Below are positions 19,801 to 28,341 of a stretch of 64,000 bases of DNA, piece by piece. The number at the start of each line of letters is the position of its first letter. Within the stretch, counting starts at the first letter, position 1. Under the pieces are notes generated by a model. It ran no database searches. It had not been told where the DNA came from and was given only the letters and a program-made list of their open reading frames with translations. The position numbers and the translations under genes are program-made. The stretch covers positions 1 through 64,000 of the forward strand of contig CANJIU010000013.1 of NCBI GenBank assembly GCA_947474365.1, written 5' to 3'. Origin of the DNA: Opitutia bacterium. GTDB lineage: Bacteria; Verrucomicrobiota; Verrucomicrobiia; Opitutales; Opitutaceae.

Positions 19801-20470
19801 GTTGGTAGGCGGTGACAGATGAACCAAGCGACTGTTTCTCGACCTCGGTCAATCCGATCTCGTCGAGAGGAAGCACCGCCGGATAATAGAGCGCCCATTG
19901 CAGGAGATTGCGGGCGGCGATCACCGCGGTCTTGCGCGGGGCCTGGCCCATTGCGGCCTCGCCCGCCTCTCCCGCCCGGAGACGGACCTGGCCGAGTTCA
20001 TTGCCCAGATCGACTTCGCCCTCGAGGCATTGCATCCATGTTTTGCCGTCGGCGGCGACGCGCACCATCACCTGGGTGCCGCGCAGGCCGCCGGTCGCCG
20101 ACGGCGTCTGGACCTTGATTTCGCCTTCCTCCTCACGGCTGTAGATGAACGCCCCGCCGAGCGCGAGTTTCAGCGCATCCTTGTCCTTCGCGCCAAACGC
20201 CCCTGGAGTGATCTCCACGTCGGTTTCCTCGTCGATGCGCGCCAGCCAACGCTCGCTCATCTTCAGCACCGCGCGGCTCGATTCGCCGGTGCCGAGCTTG
20301 TCACGGGCCACAAGGCCCATGCCGGGCGTCGCGGGCGCCGGACGCGCACCGGGTTTGGTGACGACGACACGGCCCTCACGCTCCACCAGCCTTGCTTCCT
20401 GGGCTCGGCTGGTTGCGGCGATGGCCAACACACACGTGGCAAAAAGGGGCAGGAGATGCCGTGGATGCAT
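16817..20470 (-). CDS. FecR domain-TPR-outer membrane barrel fusion protein
   Basis: About 1217 residues from ATG 20470 with a signal peptide (HLLPLFATCVLAIAATSRA). A FecR domain covers roughly residues 25-180 (GRVVVTKPG, LKLALGGAFIYS, VQTPSATGGLRGTQ). TPR repeats follow up to about residue 610 (AWVRLAELEFSFGRTREA and similar), then a long beta-rich part to the end, which finishes in RTAVLRLRVSY, like an outer-membrane barrel ending in an aromatic residue. FecR domains usually sense or relay at the periplasmic face. The CHASE2 cyclase follows directly downstream. The second locus at 25490-28341 encodes FecR and a barrel as separate proteins, which supports a shared pathway. The role is inference. 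Confidence 0.82.
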   Translation of the reverse strand: MHPRHLLPLFATCVLAIAATSRAQEARLVEREGRVVVTKPGARPAPATPGMGLVARDKLGTGESSRAVLKMSERWLARIDEETDVEITPGAFGAKDKDALKLALGGAFIYSREEEGEIKVQTPSATGGLRGTQVMVRVAADGKTWMQCLEGEVDLGNELGQVRLRAGEAGEAAMGQAPRKTAVIAARNLLQWALYYPAVLPLDEIGLTEVEKQSLGSSVTAYQQGDLPGALETYPRTLATDSVAGRLYHAAVLLAAGRVESARRQLAQVPVANTGRLALERLIAAAGGDELQSAGTPTTAGLALAESYYQQSRHQLTSARAAAQRATELAPQAGIAWVRLAELEFSFGRTREATRALERGLGLVPRHAQAHALRGFLFSADNRIAEAQEAFAKAVSLDGGLGQAWLGLGLTKIRQNRLTEGRADLQTAAVVEPTRSFYYSYHAKALTQAGATALARKDLALAQELDPNDPTPRLYAALLDQQENRYHAAIAEMQESLRLNDHRRVYRSQFLLDQDRAVRSANLAAIFRQDGLTEVAVREAARAVESDYGNASAHLFLANSFDALRDPDRFSLHHETAWFNEQLLASLLSPVGGGPLSQFVSQQEYSKLFEADRQGGSAVGQWRSDGRRDAQASWFTTSGRLAVGADLAYHRNGGERPNNDSTTTEGFLQGKYQVSPDDVAYGLGHWQRQTGGDLTQSYANTGDPLQRFEDRQYPGLLLAGWNHTWAPGVTTLVLGGRLAAKWNQTAPNTQQILLGRDATFLQPGLLTRGSDGALTYAPSELRNAASPPVALTSTGTLSFSPEFQRAIAPYLGRAPVTGVGATFFSYATRQEIAINTWELQQLWKIDRHTFLAGARIQAGEIDTTATLDLLNPSDRPLFAAPAAQQRVAADFGRRTAYAYAFSDVTPTLRLIAGASWDRIKRPENFRNPPINAGEVEMERASAKVGFTFSPVRHVAMRGMYTEAVGGVTFDESVRLEPVQLAGFDQTFRTVIPESMAGSVETPIYKLWGLGLDGNVAGRTWWSASGNVLREDVRRTVGSFDAFSAPLFPRGGIILPASTAQVLNYREEITALGVNQLLGDQTSAGVHYRRTRATLRQRFPQVPVTIDPQADLTDSATLNVVDLSAIWNSPAGWFARGDAVWRSESLSRSVGGRSAPAERGDHFWQFDLQAGIRFRRNFCEFSAGVLNFGNRNYRLSPLIYSQSIPRERTAVLRLRVSY

Positions 20471-20634
20471 CGTTCGCAGGTGACCGGCCCGATCGGGACA
20501 AGTCAAGGCCACCTCCGGTCGATTGCACGTCGACCGACCACGCGCCTAGGGGGAAGCCCCGCTTGACAACCGCTGGAAGATTGGCCAGCGATAGCCGTTC
20601 CCAAGTTGAAAGAGCTGCCCACCCGTTTTTCGAC

Positions 20635-23600
20635 ATGAAACTCCCGCATATTCCCGTTCCGGTTCGACTCATCGTTCTCGCGCTGGCTGCGGCTTCGAGC
20701 GCCATCGCCCAGGCGAAATTCTATGGCATCGGCGACCTCCCCGGCGGCATCGTGTACAGCGAGGCGCGCGACGCGACCAAGGTGAACGGGGTGATTTACG
20801 CCGTCGGCAACTCCGCTGCCAATCCCGGTTCCACTGCGGGTGACACCTCCGTGCTCTGGACCTCCAATGGCGGCCTCCGGGCGCTCCCCAACCTCGTCAC
20901 CAACCCCAATGGCACGACGTTCATCACCGCGTCCGCGATCACGCCCAACGCGACCTTTATCGCGAGCCGCGCCCGCAACGTGCCCGTCGGCGGCGCCCGC
21001 AATGCCGTGCGGGTGGCGGTAAATGGGTTCACCAATCTCAACCTCGGCTTCCTGCCCGGGCTCAATTTCAGCGCCGCCACCGCGATCTCCAACGACGGCT
21101 CCATCCTCTACGGCTTCGCCCAGTTCCTACCCACTGGTCAGAATCGCACCGTGCGCTTCCTCGCGAGCGACACCTCCATCACGCCGATTCCCATTCTCAC
21201 CGCCGGGCACGACGCGAGCGGTCCCGCCGCGCGCGGTGCGTCCGCCGACGGCAGCGTGGTGGTGGGCACGACTTGGAACAGCAACACCACACCCGGCGGC
21301 TTCGGCCCCGGGACGCAGGCGTTCCGCTTCGCGCAGGCTGGCGGAATTTCGCTCATCCCACAACTGCCGGGCGGAAACTGGAATTCCGCCATCGCGATTT
21401 CACCCAACGGCACGCTGACCCTCGTCGCGGGCAACAGCACGACGGCCCCCAACGGCGAGGTTTACCTGCACAACGCCAGCAACGGCGCCATCTCCCGGCT
21501 GGATTCTCCCAACGGTCAGTGGGGACCGAACAATCTCGCCGGCATGACACCCGACGGCTCGGTCGTGGTGGTGAACTTTAACGAGGGCGACACCAGCACT
21601 GGCGGCTTCGTGCGCAACAGCAAAGGCTGGCACGACCTGCAGTCGATCGCCGTGCAGGCGGGACTGAATCTCACCGGCTGGAGGCTCGATGGTCCCGCCG
21701 GCATTTCGCCCGATGGCACGCTCGTCTGGGGCAACGGCCCGCACAACGGGAACCGCGAGGGCTGGGTGATCGAGTTCCCGCCAGGCTATCTGGCCGCGTA
21801 CACCGAGCCGGCGACTTACAGTACTCCGGGCCGTGCCATTGTCGGAGCGTGGCTTTTTGCCGATCCCACCGCGCAGAGCTCCGGTGTCGTAGTCTTTTTC
21901 CCGAACGGATATTACATGGAAATCCAGAACGCCACGGCGGCCGAGATCAAGGATGGCGGCGCCAGCGGCTTCGAACGGGGGCAATACTCCTGGGACGCGA
22001 CGACCGGTGCGTTTTTTTCCCGCAGCCTCCTCGACAACAACGGATCGGTCGGGCTCTCCCCAGGCGGAGCCGGCATCGTGACGATCACCGGCGACACGCT
22101 GACACCCCGCGGCGACGGCGAAACCAACACGCTCACCCGGGTGACCGGCACCAGCCCACTGGTCGGAGCGTACGGCAACGCCAACCTCCACGACGATTCC
22201 ACCACCATCGTGTTTCTTCAAAACGGCCAATATTTCATGGCCCAAGACGGGAATTCCATCGCCGCCACCGGAGGCGACCCGAGCGGACGCGACGGTATCG
22301 AGCGCGGCACCTATGTTTGGAACCCGACGACCGGTGTAATCACTGTCAACGTGGCGGCGGACACCAACGGCGAGTGGGGCCTTTCCCATTCGTCACAGCC
22401 CCTCATCCTTCAGCCTTCCGCCGACGGCATCGCTTTCCGGGAAAACAGTCAGCCGCCGGGCTTCATCCCGCGCGTCAAGTCCTCGAGCGTCGCGCTGCCG
22501 ACGATCGTCACGCAACCGGTTTCAGCCAGCGTGGTGGCGCTCGACAAGGCGTCGTTTTCCATCGTGGCCGGCGGCACGGCGCCGTTCCGCTACCAATGGC
22601 GGAAGGACGGCCAGAACATCACCGACGCCACCACGGCGACGCTGGCGTTCACCTCCGTCCAACCCGCGGACGCCGGCAGCTATTCCTGCGTCGTGACCAA
22701 CAGCGTGGGAACCGTCGCGAGCGAATCGGCGACACTCACCGTCACCCGCAATTACGCCGGCACCTACTTCGGCGACTTCGCCGGCGGACGGGGCAACTGG
22801 GCCCTGGTGGTTCTGCGCGACGGCACCGGTACGTTTGTCGCCTACTTGAACAATCCCAAGTCGGGCATCGTGGTGCCCATCCGCGTCGATGCCAACGGCG
22901 TCTTCCGCGCCGCCACCACGCTGCTCGACGGGCAGCCGACGGCGGGCTTGATCGCCGACCGGCCGATCGCCGCCGCTTCCGTTCCGGTCACCATCGCCGG
23001 CACGATCGGCGCGACGACCGTTACCGGAACCGTGGAAGGACCCAACGTGCCGTTCTCCGGCACGCCTGACCCCGCCACCGGCGTGACCAGCAATGTGAGC
23101 GGCGTCTATCAGGCGAACGGCTCCTCGGGCACCACCACCTACACCGTCGTGGGCACGAACCGCACCGTCCTCGCCCTGACCGTCGGACCCACCCTCGTGA
23201 ACGGCGGCCTGGGCACCGTCGGAACCAACGGCGCGTTTTCCGTTATCACGACCGACAACACCAATATCACCGGCACGGTGACAACAACCGGGACGATTTC
23301 CGGAACGGTCTCCGCCAGCGGAGGCGCATCCGTCACGATTGGCGGCACCGCTGTCGAAGCCGTCGGGCCCCCCGTCGTCGCCGCGACACCACGGGCGCAG
23401 AACGCCGTGGCTGGGTCTCCTGTGACACTGGCGGTCGAGGCCCGCGGCGCGCCGCTGACGTTTCAGTGGCGGAAGAACGGCACCAACATCCCCGGCGCCA
23501 GCACGGCGACCTACACCATTCCCACTGTGCAGTTCGCCGACGCCGCGGACTATTCCTGCGTGATCACCAACAGCGGTGGTACCGTCACCACCAACGCCGC

Positions 23601-24441
23601 CGCTCTTGCCGTCGCACCGTATCAAGGCGGCCGGCTCGTGAATCTCTCCATCCTCACCGATATTCCGCGGGCCGGCGACAGCTTCACGCTCGGCACCGTG
23701 GTCGGCGGCGACGGCACGTCGGGCACGAAGGCCCTGCTCGTGCGCGCGGCCGGGCCCTCGCTCGGGGCGTTGGGCGTAGCGGGCACCCTGCCCGACCCAA
23801 ACCTGGAAGCGTTCACCGGCGCGACCAAGACCGGGGAAAACGACAACTGGGGCGGCACCCCGGCGCTGATCACCGCGTTCACGCAGGTCGGCGCGTTTCC
23901 GTTCGCGGGACCGACGTCGCGCGACGCCGCGATTTTCAATCCCGCGGTCGCCACCGGCAACAACTCCATCCGCGTCTCCGGCATCGGCACCGCCACCGGC
24001 ACGGTGATCGCAGAACTCTACGAAGCCACTCCGTCGGCGTCCTATGCGGTGACAACCCCGCACCTCGTCAACGTGTCCGTCCTCAAACAAATCGGCGGCG
24101 GATTCACCCTCGGCTTCGTGATCGACGGCAACACCTCGCCCACCGTTCTCATCCGTGCCGTCGGACCCGGCCTCGCGGGAGTGGGCGTCACCAGCGGCAC
24201 GCTGGCGGATCCGAAACTGACGCTTTTCTCCGGCGCAACCCCGATCGACGACAACGACAATTGGGGCGGCTCGCCCGCGTTGGCCGCCGCGATGGCGCAG
24301 GTGGGGGCATTTTCAATCCCTCCGACCTCACTCGACGCCGCCGTGCTGGCAACGCTGCAGCCGGGTTCGTATTCCGTGCAGATTTCCGGCGCCAGCGGCG
24401 CGACGGGACTCGTCATTGCCGAAGTCTACGAAGTTCGCTAG
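20635..24441 (+). CDS. Secreted Ig-like surface protein with tandem C-terminal domains
   Basis: A 1268-residue protein from ATG 20635 with a signal peptide (LIVLALAAASSAIAQA). Residues about 25-385 form repeated units like HAF/beta-propeller repeats (ASADGSVVVGTTWNS, ISPDGTLVWGNG). After a middle beta-rich region come two Ig-like domains (YQWRKDGQNITDATTATLAF and FQWRKNGTNIPGASTATYTI, each with YSCV near the end). The C-terminus is two copies of a roughly 130-residue domain with VNLSILT at its start, VRAAGPSLG inside and NDNWGG in the middle, ending EVYEVR. The same tandem domain ends the protein at 32260-33909. The frame is open upstream to 20392, but only 20635 gives a signal peptide. Extracellular adhesion is a guess. 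Confidence 0.85.
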   Translation: MKLPHIPVPVRLIVLALAAASSAIAQAKFYGIGDLPGGIVYSEARDATKVNGVIYAVGNSAANPGSTAGDTSVLWTSNGGLRALPNLVTNPNGTTFITASAITPNATFIASRARNVPVGGARNAVRVAVNGFTNLNLGFLPGLNFSAATAISNDGSILYGFAQFLPTGQNRTVRFLASDTSITPIPILTAGHDASGPAARGASADGSVVVGTTWNSNTTPGGFGPGTQAFRFAQAGGISLIPQLPGGNWNSAIAISPNGTLTLVAGNSTTAPNGEVYLHNASNGAISRLDSPNGQWGPNNLAGMTPDGSVVVVNFNEGDTSTGGFVRNSKGWHDLQSIAVQAGLNLTGWRLDGPAGISPDGTLVWGNGPHNGNREGWVIEFPPGYLAAYTEPATYSTPGRAIVGAWLFADPTAQSSGVVVFFPNGYYMEIQNATAAEIKDGGASGFERGQYSWDATTGAFFSRSLLDNNGSVGLSPGGAGIVTITGDTLTPRGDGETNTLTRVTGTSPLVGAYGNANLHDDSTTIVFLQNGQYFMAQDGNSIAATGGDPSGRDGIERGTYVWNPTTGVITVNVAADTNGEWGLSHSSQPLILQPSADGIAFRENSQPPGFIPRVKSSSVALPTIVTQPVSASVVALDKASFSIVAGGTAPFRYQWRKDGQNITDATTATLAFTSVQPADAGSYSCVVTNSVGTVASESATLTVTRNYAGTYFGDFAGGRGNWALVVLRDGTGTFVAYLNNPKSGIVVPIRVDANGVFRAATTLLDGQPTAGLIADRPIAAASVPVTIAGTIGATTVTGTVEGPNVPFSGTPDPATGVTSNVSGVYQANGSSGTTTYTVVGTNRTVLALTVGPTLVNGGLGTVGTNGAFSVITTDNTNITGTVTTTGTISGTVSASGGASVTIGGTAVEAVGPPVVAATPRAQNAVAGSPVTLAVEARGAPLTFQWRKNGTNIPGASTATYTIPTVQFADAADYSCVITNSGGTVTTNAAALAVAPYQGGRLVNLSILTDIPRAGDSFTLGTVVGGDGTSGTKALLVRAAGPSLGALGVAGTLPDPNLEAFTGATKTGENDNWGGTPALITAFTQVGAFPFAGPTSRDAAIFNPAVATGNNSIRVSGIGTATGTVIAELYEATPSASYAVTTPHLVNVSVLKQIGGGFTLGFVIDGNTSPTVLIRAVGPGLAGVGVTSGTLADPKLTLFSGATPIDDNDNWGGSPALAAAMAQVGAFSIPPTSLDAAVLATLQPGSYSVQISGASGATGLVIAEVYEVR

Positions 24442-25471
24442 ACCCGCACGCATCGCATTCGCTCTTACCTCCATAAATCCCTTCACCACCCCTCTGGATC
24501 GTCGTCAATTCCTCGCCACCGCCAGCGCCGCATCCGTGGCGTTGTGGTCCGGTTCCACGGCGCGCGCCGCCTCGTTCAAGACCGTGATTCGCAAGGCGAA
24601 GATCGTCGCGAATCCCGAGGAGGACATGTTGCGCCAGCTGAAGGAAGCCGGTTTCGACGGCATTGAGGTGAGCACGATCCTGACGGAGGATCGGGCCAAG
24701 CGGGCGCGCGAGATGGTCGAGAAGGCCGGGCTCAAGGTGCACTCGGTCTTGCGCGGCTGGGCGGAGTTCAACAACGACGACCCGGCCAAGGTGGACGCTT
24801 CGCTCGAAGTGACGAAGTTGGCGCTCCGCACTGCGCACTGGCTCGGAGCCGAAACCGTGCTGATGGTGCCCTGCCGGGTCGGGGGCCGCGCCGGCAAGAC
24901 CGGCCCCGAGCTGGCGATGCCGCAGCCGTGGGAGTTCGATATCGAGTTCAACGAGAAGAACGGCCACGTGACCCGCGTGGTGAAGGGCGACAACGCCCCG
25001 TTTGCCGACTACATCGCGGCCCAGAACAAGGCGACCGACACCTCCAAGGTGCAGGTGAAGAAACTCATCCCGCTGGCCGAGGAGCTTAAGGTCATCGTCG
25101 CGCTGGAGAACGTCTGGAACAACCTCTGGGTGCGCCCGGAGCTCTACCGGAATTTCGTCGCCTCCTTCCAGCATCCGTATGTACAGGCGTACTACGACGT
25201 GGGCAACCATGTGAAATATCTCGTCCCGGTGCACGACTGGATTCACACCCTCGGCGGCCTGATCAAGAAGATCCACATCAAGGACTACGCGCTGGCGCCG
25301 GACAATCACAGCGGCAAGTTCGTCCATCTCCGCGACGGCAGCATCGACTGGCCGAAGATGCGACAGGCCCTCGACGACATCGGCTACAACGGCTGGATCA
25401 CCGTCGAGGACAACGGCCTGCCGCTCCCGGAGTTCGCCCGTCGCCTGGATCAGATCATCGCAGGCGTCTGA
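24416..25471 (+). CDS. Sugar phosphate isomerase/epimerase-like TIM-barrel protein (Tat-exported)
   Basis: About 351 residues. A twin-arginine signal (LDRRQFLATASAASVALW) precedes a TIM barrel with FDGIEVSTIL, VIVALENVWNNLW, YYDVGNHVKY, KKIHIKDY and GWITVEDNG, the xylose-isomerase-like AP endonuclease 2 family pattern. Members isomerise or epimerise sugars using a divalent metal held by the Glu/Asp/His of these motifs. The start is uncertain: no ATG precedes the signal, and TTG 24416 overlaps the end of the upstream gene by 26 bp; another non-ATG start nearer 24480-24500 is possible. Substrate unknown. Confidence 0.83.
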   Translation: MPKSTKFARPARIAFALTSINPFTTPLDRRQFLATASAASVALWSGSTARAASFKTVIRKAKIVANPEEDMLRQLKEAGFDGIEVSTILTEDRAKRAREMVEKAGLKVHSVLRGWAEFNNDDPAKVDASLEVTKLALRTAHWLGAETVLMVPCRVGGRAGKTGPELAMPQPWEFDIEFNEKNGHVTRVVKGDNAPFADYIAAQNKATDTSKVQVKKLIPLAEELKVIVALENVWNNLWVRPELYRNFVASFQHPYVQAYYDVGNHVKYLVPVHDWIHTLGGLIKKIHIKDYALAPDNHSGKFVHLRDGSIDWPKMRQALDDIGYNGWITVEDNGLPLPEFARRLDQIIAGV

Positions 25472-25489
25472 ACGACACTCGCATCGCGG

Positions 25490-26509
25490 CTAAAACCGCC
25501 GCTGCACGCGACCGGCGAGGCCGAGATCCCATTTGCTGAAATCCGCGATCGCCGCCTCCGAACTGTTCCGGCGATCGTAGCCAAGCCCAAGACGCAATTC
25601 GAAGGGGCCGATCGGTCGCACGAGGCTCAGCCGACCCGAGCCGTGGACGTCGTCGCGCTTTCGATCGCGGTACGTGTAGTGGCTGCCCTGCACCCGCACG
25701 GCAGGCTGGAGGCGCCATCTCGCGCCGAGCCCCCAATCGATCACAGCGACCAGGCTCTGCTCCACCCGGTTATTCCAGCCCGGCGCCAAAAGACCGAACG
25801 AATCGGTGTGTGACCAGCGCAGGGCACCTTCTGCACCCATGGTTAGCGCACTGCGCGCGCCGAGGTGCCATTGCCGGTACACCTGCCACTCGCACGATCC
25901 TTCCTGATAAAACACGCGGTCGTTGGCGCGATTGCGGAGCGACGCGCCGCGCAACGAGGCCAGCGCCAGCCAGCCGTCGCGCCGCCACGCCGCCGAGCCA
26001 TGGGCGCCGACGAGGTCGAAATTGTTGCGATCAATTTCGAGGAAATTGATTTTCCGGTTCGGATCCGCAAACAACCCGTAGCGGTAGGTCTGAACGCGAA
26101 ACCCGGTCTCATACGACAATTGTCCGCCCCAGCGCGGACGCTCGGGGAAATGCCACGTACCGCCGGCTTGGACCGACGAAATCGTCGAGGCCGTCGGCGC
26201 CGACTCGACGAGCGTGGCATTGGACGTGCGCGTGATCTCCAGGTCACTCCACAACTCCAAGGGCTGCGGTCGCGCCGCGGCCAGCAGGAGATATTGCGGG
26301 CCAACATCCTCGAATTCCCCCGCGAACAATTCCGGCACCGCGGGCGGAACGGCGGCGCAGACCAACGTGGCAGCAAACAACGCGAGCACCGCGCCGAGCC
26401 GGGGTCTCCAGGCGGCACGGGATCCGAACGAAGCCGCGCGAGGGAAAAACGGGGCGATGGACTTTTCAGCGGATCGGACCCATCGCGGGAAAACGGCCAG
26501 GGCGTTCAT
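25490..26509 (-). CDS. Putative outer-membrane beta-barrel protein in the cyclase-FecR operon
   Basis: A 339-residue protein from ATG 26509, two bases after the FecR gene's stop. A long, arginine-containing signal region ends near residue 55 (LFAATLVCAAVPPAV). The rest alternates polar and aromatic/aliphatic residues (GQLSYETGFRVQTYRYGLF, ELRLGLGYDRR) and finishes in LAGRVQRRF with a terminal Phe, as expected of an outer-membrane barrel. I know no named family for it. Tight spacing behind the CHASE2 cyclase and FecR genes suggests the three act together. The corresponding part of the first locus is fused to FecR. A GTG six bases upstream is an alternative start. Confidence 0.68.
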   Translation of the reverse strand: MNALAVFPRWVRSAEKSIAPFFPRAASFGSRAAWRPRLGAVLALFAATLVCAAVPPAVPELFAGEFEDVGPQYLLLAAARPQPLELWSDLEITRTSNATLVESAPTASTISSVQAGGTWHFPERPRWGGQLSYETGFRVQTYRYGLFADPNRKINFLEIDRNNFDLVGAHGSAAWRRDGWLALASLRGASLRNRANDRVFYQEGSCEWQVYRQWHLGARSALTMGAEGALRWSHTDSFGLLAPGWNNRVEQSLVAVIDWGLGARWRLQPAVRVQGSHYTYRDRKRDDVHGSGRLSLVRPIGPFELRLGLGYDRRNSSEAAIADFSKWDLGLAGRVQRRF

Positions 26510-26511
26510 GA

Positions 26512-28341
26512 TCACGGGGTCGGTTTGCTGAGGGTGATGGTGGGCGGCTGGAGCCCGGTGCCGCCACTGGCGACAGCAATGAAATCCTGCGCCGGTCGGC
26601 CCGCATACGTGACGTCGCGGACAAAATTCACCAGACCCGGCTGCACCGCCTGGCTCGTGTTGGGCAGGGGCGCGAGCCGGCCCTGTTCGCTGACCAATCT
26701 CACCGTCGCACCCGCGGCGAAACTCACGCTCTCAAGCACGAGCGTGCGAGCCCCGAGGTTGACCTCGCGAAAGCCGTCAAGCGCCACCGCCCGCAGACTC
26801 ACGAAGTTGCCGGCCGTCGACTGAAAGACCGCACCCGTGGGAACGCGGCCGAACGTCAGCGTATCGAGCCGCCCAGCGTCCGTGGCGTCAGTCCAGAAAT
26901 CCCCGTCGAGTTCGAAGCGGGTGTTGGTGATCGCAACCGTGTTGCCGAGCGCGGCGAAACCGCCGCCGCCCGCCCGGACCAGCGAACCGGAAAGTTCGAG
27001 CGGACCAAATGGGGCGTCGATGTTCACGGCGCTCGGCACGACCGTCGCCGCGCCGATCGGACCACCGGCCTGCAGCGTTTCTCCCGTGAAACGCAACGCG
27101 CCGCTGTGCGACTGCAGGATTAACCCCCCGGTGGGATTGACCACGCTGCCGCCGCTGAGCGCGAAATCGTTGTCGGCATCGAAATAAAACGTCGTCGACC
27201 GCGGCTGCGCGGGAAAATCCGCCGAGAGCACCGCGCCCGTCGGCACGTTGATCTGCGGACTGAAGACCCGCAGATAATCGACCCCTTCCAAATCCGTAAA
27301 CCGTGTCGAGCCGGTGAACGTGATGCCGCGTTTGCCAACCAGCTGAAACGTGGGAAGCCCCCAGCCGGCGAGGCTGAGCACCGGCGTGGCGACTGTCACA
27401 TCAAGTCCCAACAATCCGGTGACGAGCACGTCGGATTCCTTGTTGAGAAACGCGCTCTCCCCCGCAGGCACGAGCAACTCGGTCCGGAAGAGCCGCTCGG
27501 CGGGCAGCCGCGAACCGGCCAGGGTCACGGAGGTGTTGAGCGCGAGACGTTGCGGCGTGGTGAACTCCCCCACGAGTTTGTCGTCGGCGTCCGGGCCGGC
27601 CGCCTCGATGCCGTTCACCTGAGTGTCGCTGGTCGCAGTGAAGACAAGAAATCCGGTGGCAGTGAACCGCCCCTGGCCCACGGCGCGGCGCTGGCCGTCG
27701 ATCGCCTGATCGATCTTCGCTTGCGACGGCAGTGGACGCGCGAAGCCGTGGATCAGCCGCGACGCCTTCACCTGCTGCGCGAGATCGAAGTTCACGACCG
27801 CGCCCGGCGAGCCGGCGCCACCGCCGGCGGGAAGAACAAAGATCATCTGGCCGGCGTCGAGTCGCTTCGCCGCGCCCGAAGCAAATCGCACGTCCGCCGA
27901 TCCCTCCTGCACCAGCACCTTGAAGCCGCCATCCGGCGTCGCGGCGACGGTGATGGTGGTGCCGCGCACCGTGGCCGAGGCGGAACGAGACTTGATCGTG
28001 CCACCACCCTTGCCCGTCGGCGTATGAAAAAGCAGGCTGCCCCGCGTGAGTTCAATCGTGCGCGTGAGTTCGTCGAACGCGAAGAGCGTGTTCGCCCCGA
28101 GACGCGTGATCGTACCGTCGGGCGCCTCCAACTCGGCGCGGGACTGGCGTCCCGTACTAAGTCCGTCCGGCGCCCGCAGCCGTTCGTGCTTCTCGGCCCG
28201 CACCTCCGGCCGGCCCTTCGGGATGCGCCAAACATCGCCGACGGCCTCGATTAGGTCGGCCTCTTTCAGCGGCGGCGGCGCCGCGGAAAACGCCGCCGCG
28301 CCGCTCACCAGCCACAGGACAATGCGGAGGTTCGGGTTCAT
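26512..28341 (-). CDS. FecR domain protein in the second CHASE2 operon
   Basis: A 609-residue protein from ATG 28341 with a signal peptide (IVLWLVSGAAAFSAA). The FecR domain spans about residues 25-160: LGANTLFAFDELTRTIELT, GSLLFHTPTGKGGGTIKSR, SATVRGTTITV and DAGQMIFV, the order seen in FecR-fold periplasmic proteins. The remaining 430 residues are beta-rich with no family I can name (INVPTGAVLSADFPAQ, GGLILQSHSGALRFTGE), resembling a beta helix. Its ATG overlaps the cyclase stop (ATGA at 28338-28341). The frame runs open to 29451, but that extension is the antisense-like shifted frame of the cyclase gene. There is no FecI sigma factor nearby. Confidence 0.85.
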   Translation of the reverse strand: MNPNLRIVLWLVSGAAAFSAAPPPLKEADLIEAVGDVWRIPKGRPEVRAEKHERLRAPDGLSTGRQSRAELEAPDGTITRLGANTLFAFDELTRTIELTRGSLLFHTPTGKGGGTIKSRSASATVRGTTITVAATPDGGFKVLVQEGSADVRFASGAAKRLDAGQMIFVLPAGGGAGSPGAVVNFDLAQQVKASRLIHGFARPLPSQAKIDQAIDGQRRAVGQGRFTATGFLVFTATSDTQVNGIEAAGPDADDKLVGEFTTPQRLALNTSVTLAGSRLPAERLFRTELLVPAGESAFLNKESDVLVTGLLGLDVTVATPVLSLAGWGLPTFQLVGKRGITFTGSTRFTDLEGVDYLRVFSPQINVPTGAVLSADFPAQPRSTTFYFDADNDFALSGGSVVNPTGGLILQSHSGALRFTGETLQAGGPIGAATVVPSAVNIDAPFGPLELSGSLVRAGGGGFAALGNTVAITNTRFELDGDFWTDATDAGRLDTLTFGRVPTGAVFQSTAGNFVSLRAVALDGFREVNLGARTLVLESVSFAAGATVRLVSEQGRLAPLPNTSQAVQPGLVNFVRDVTYAGRPAQDFIAVASGGTGLQPPTITLSKPTP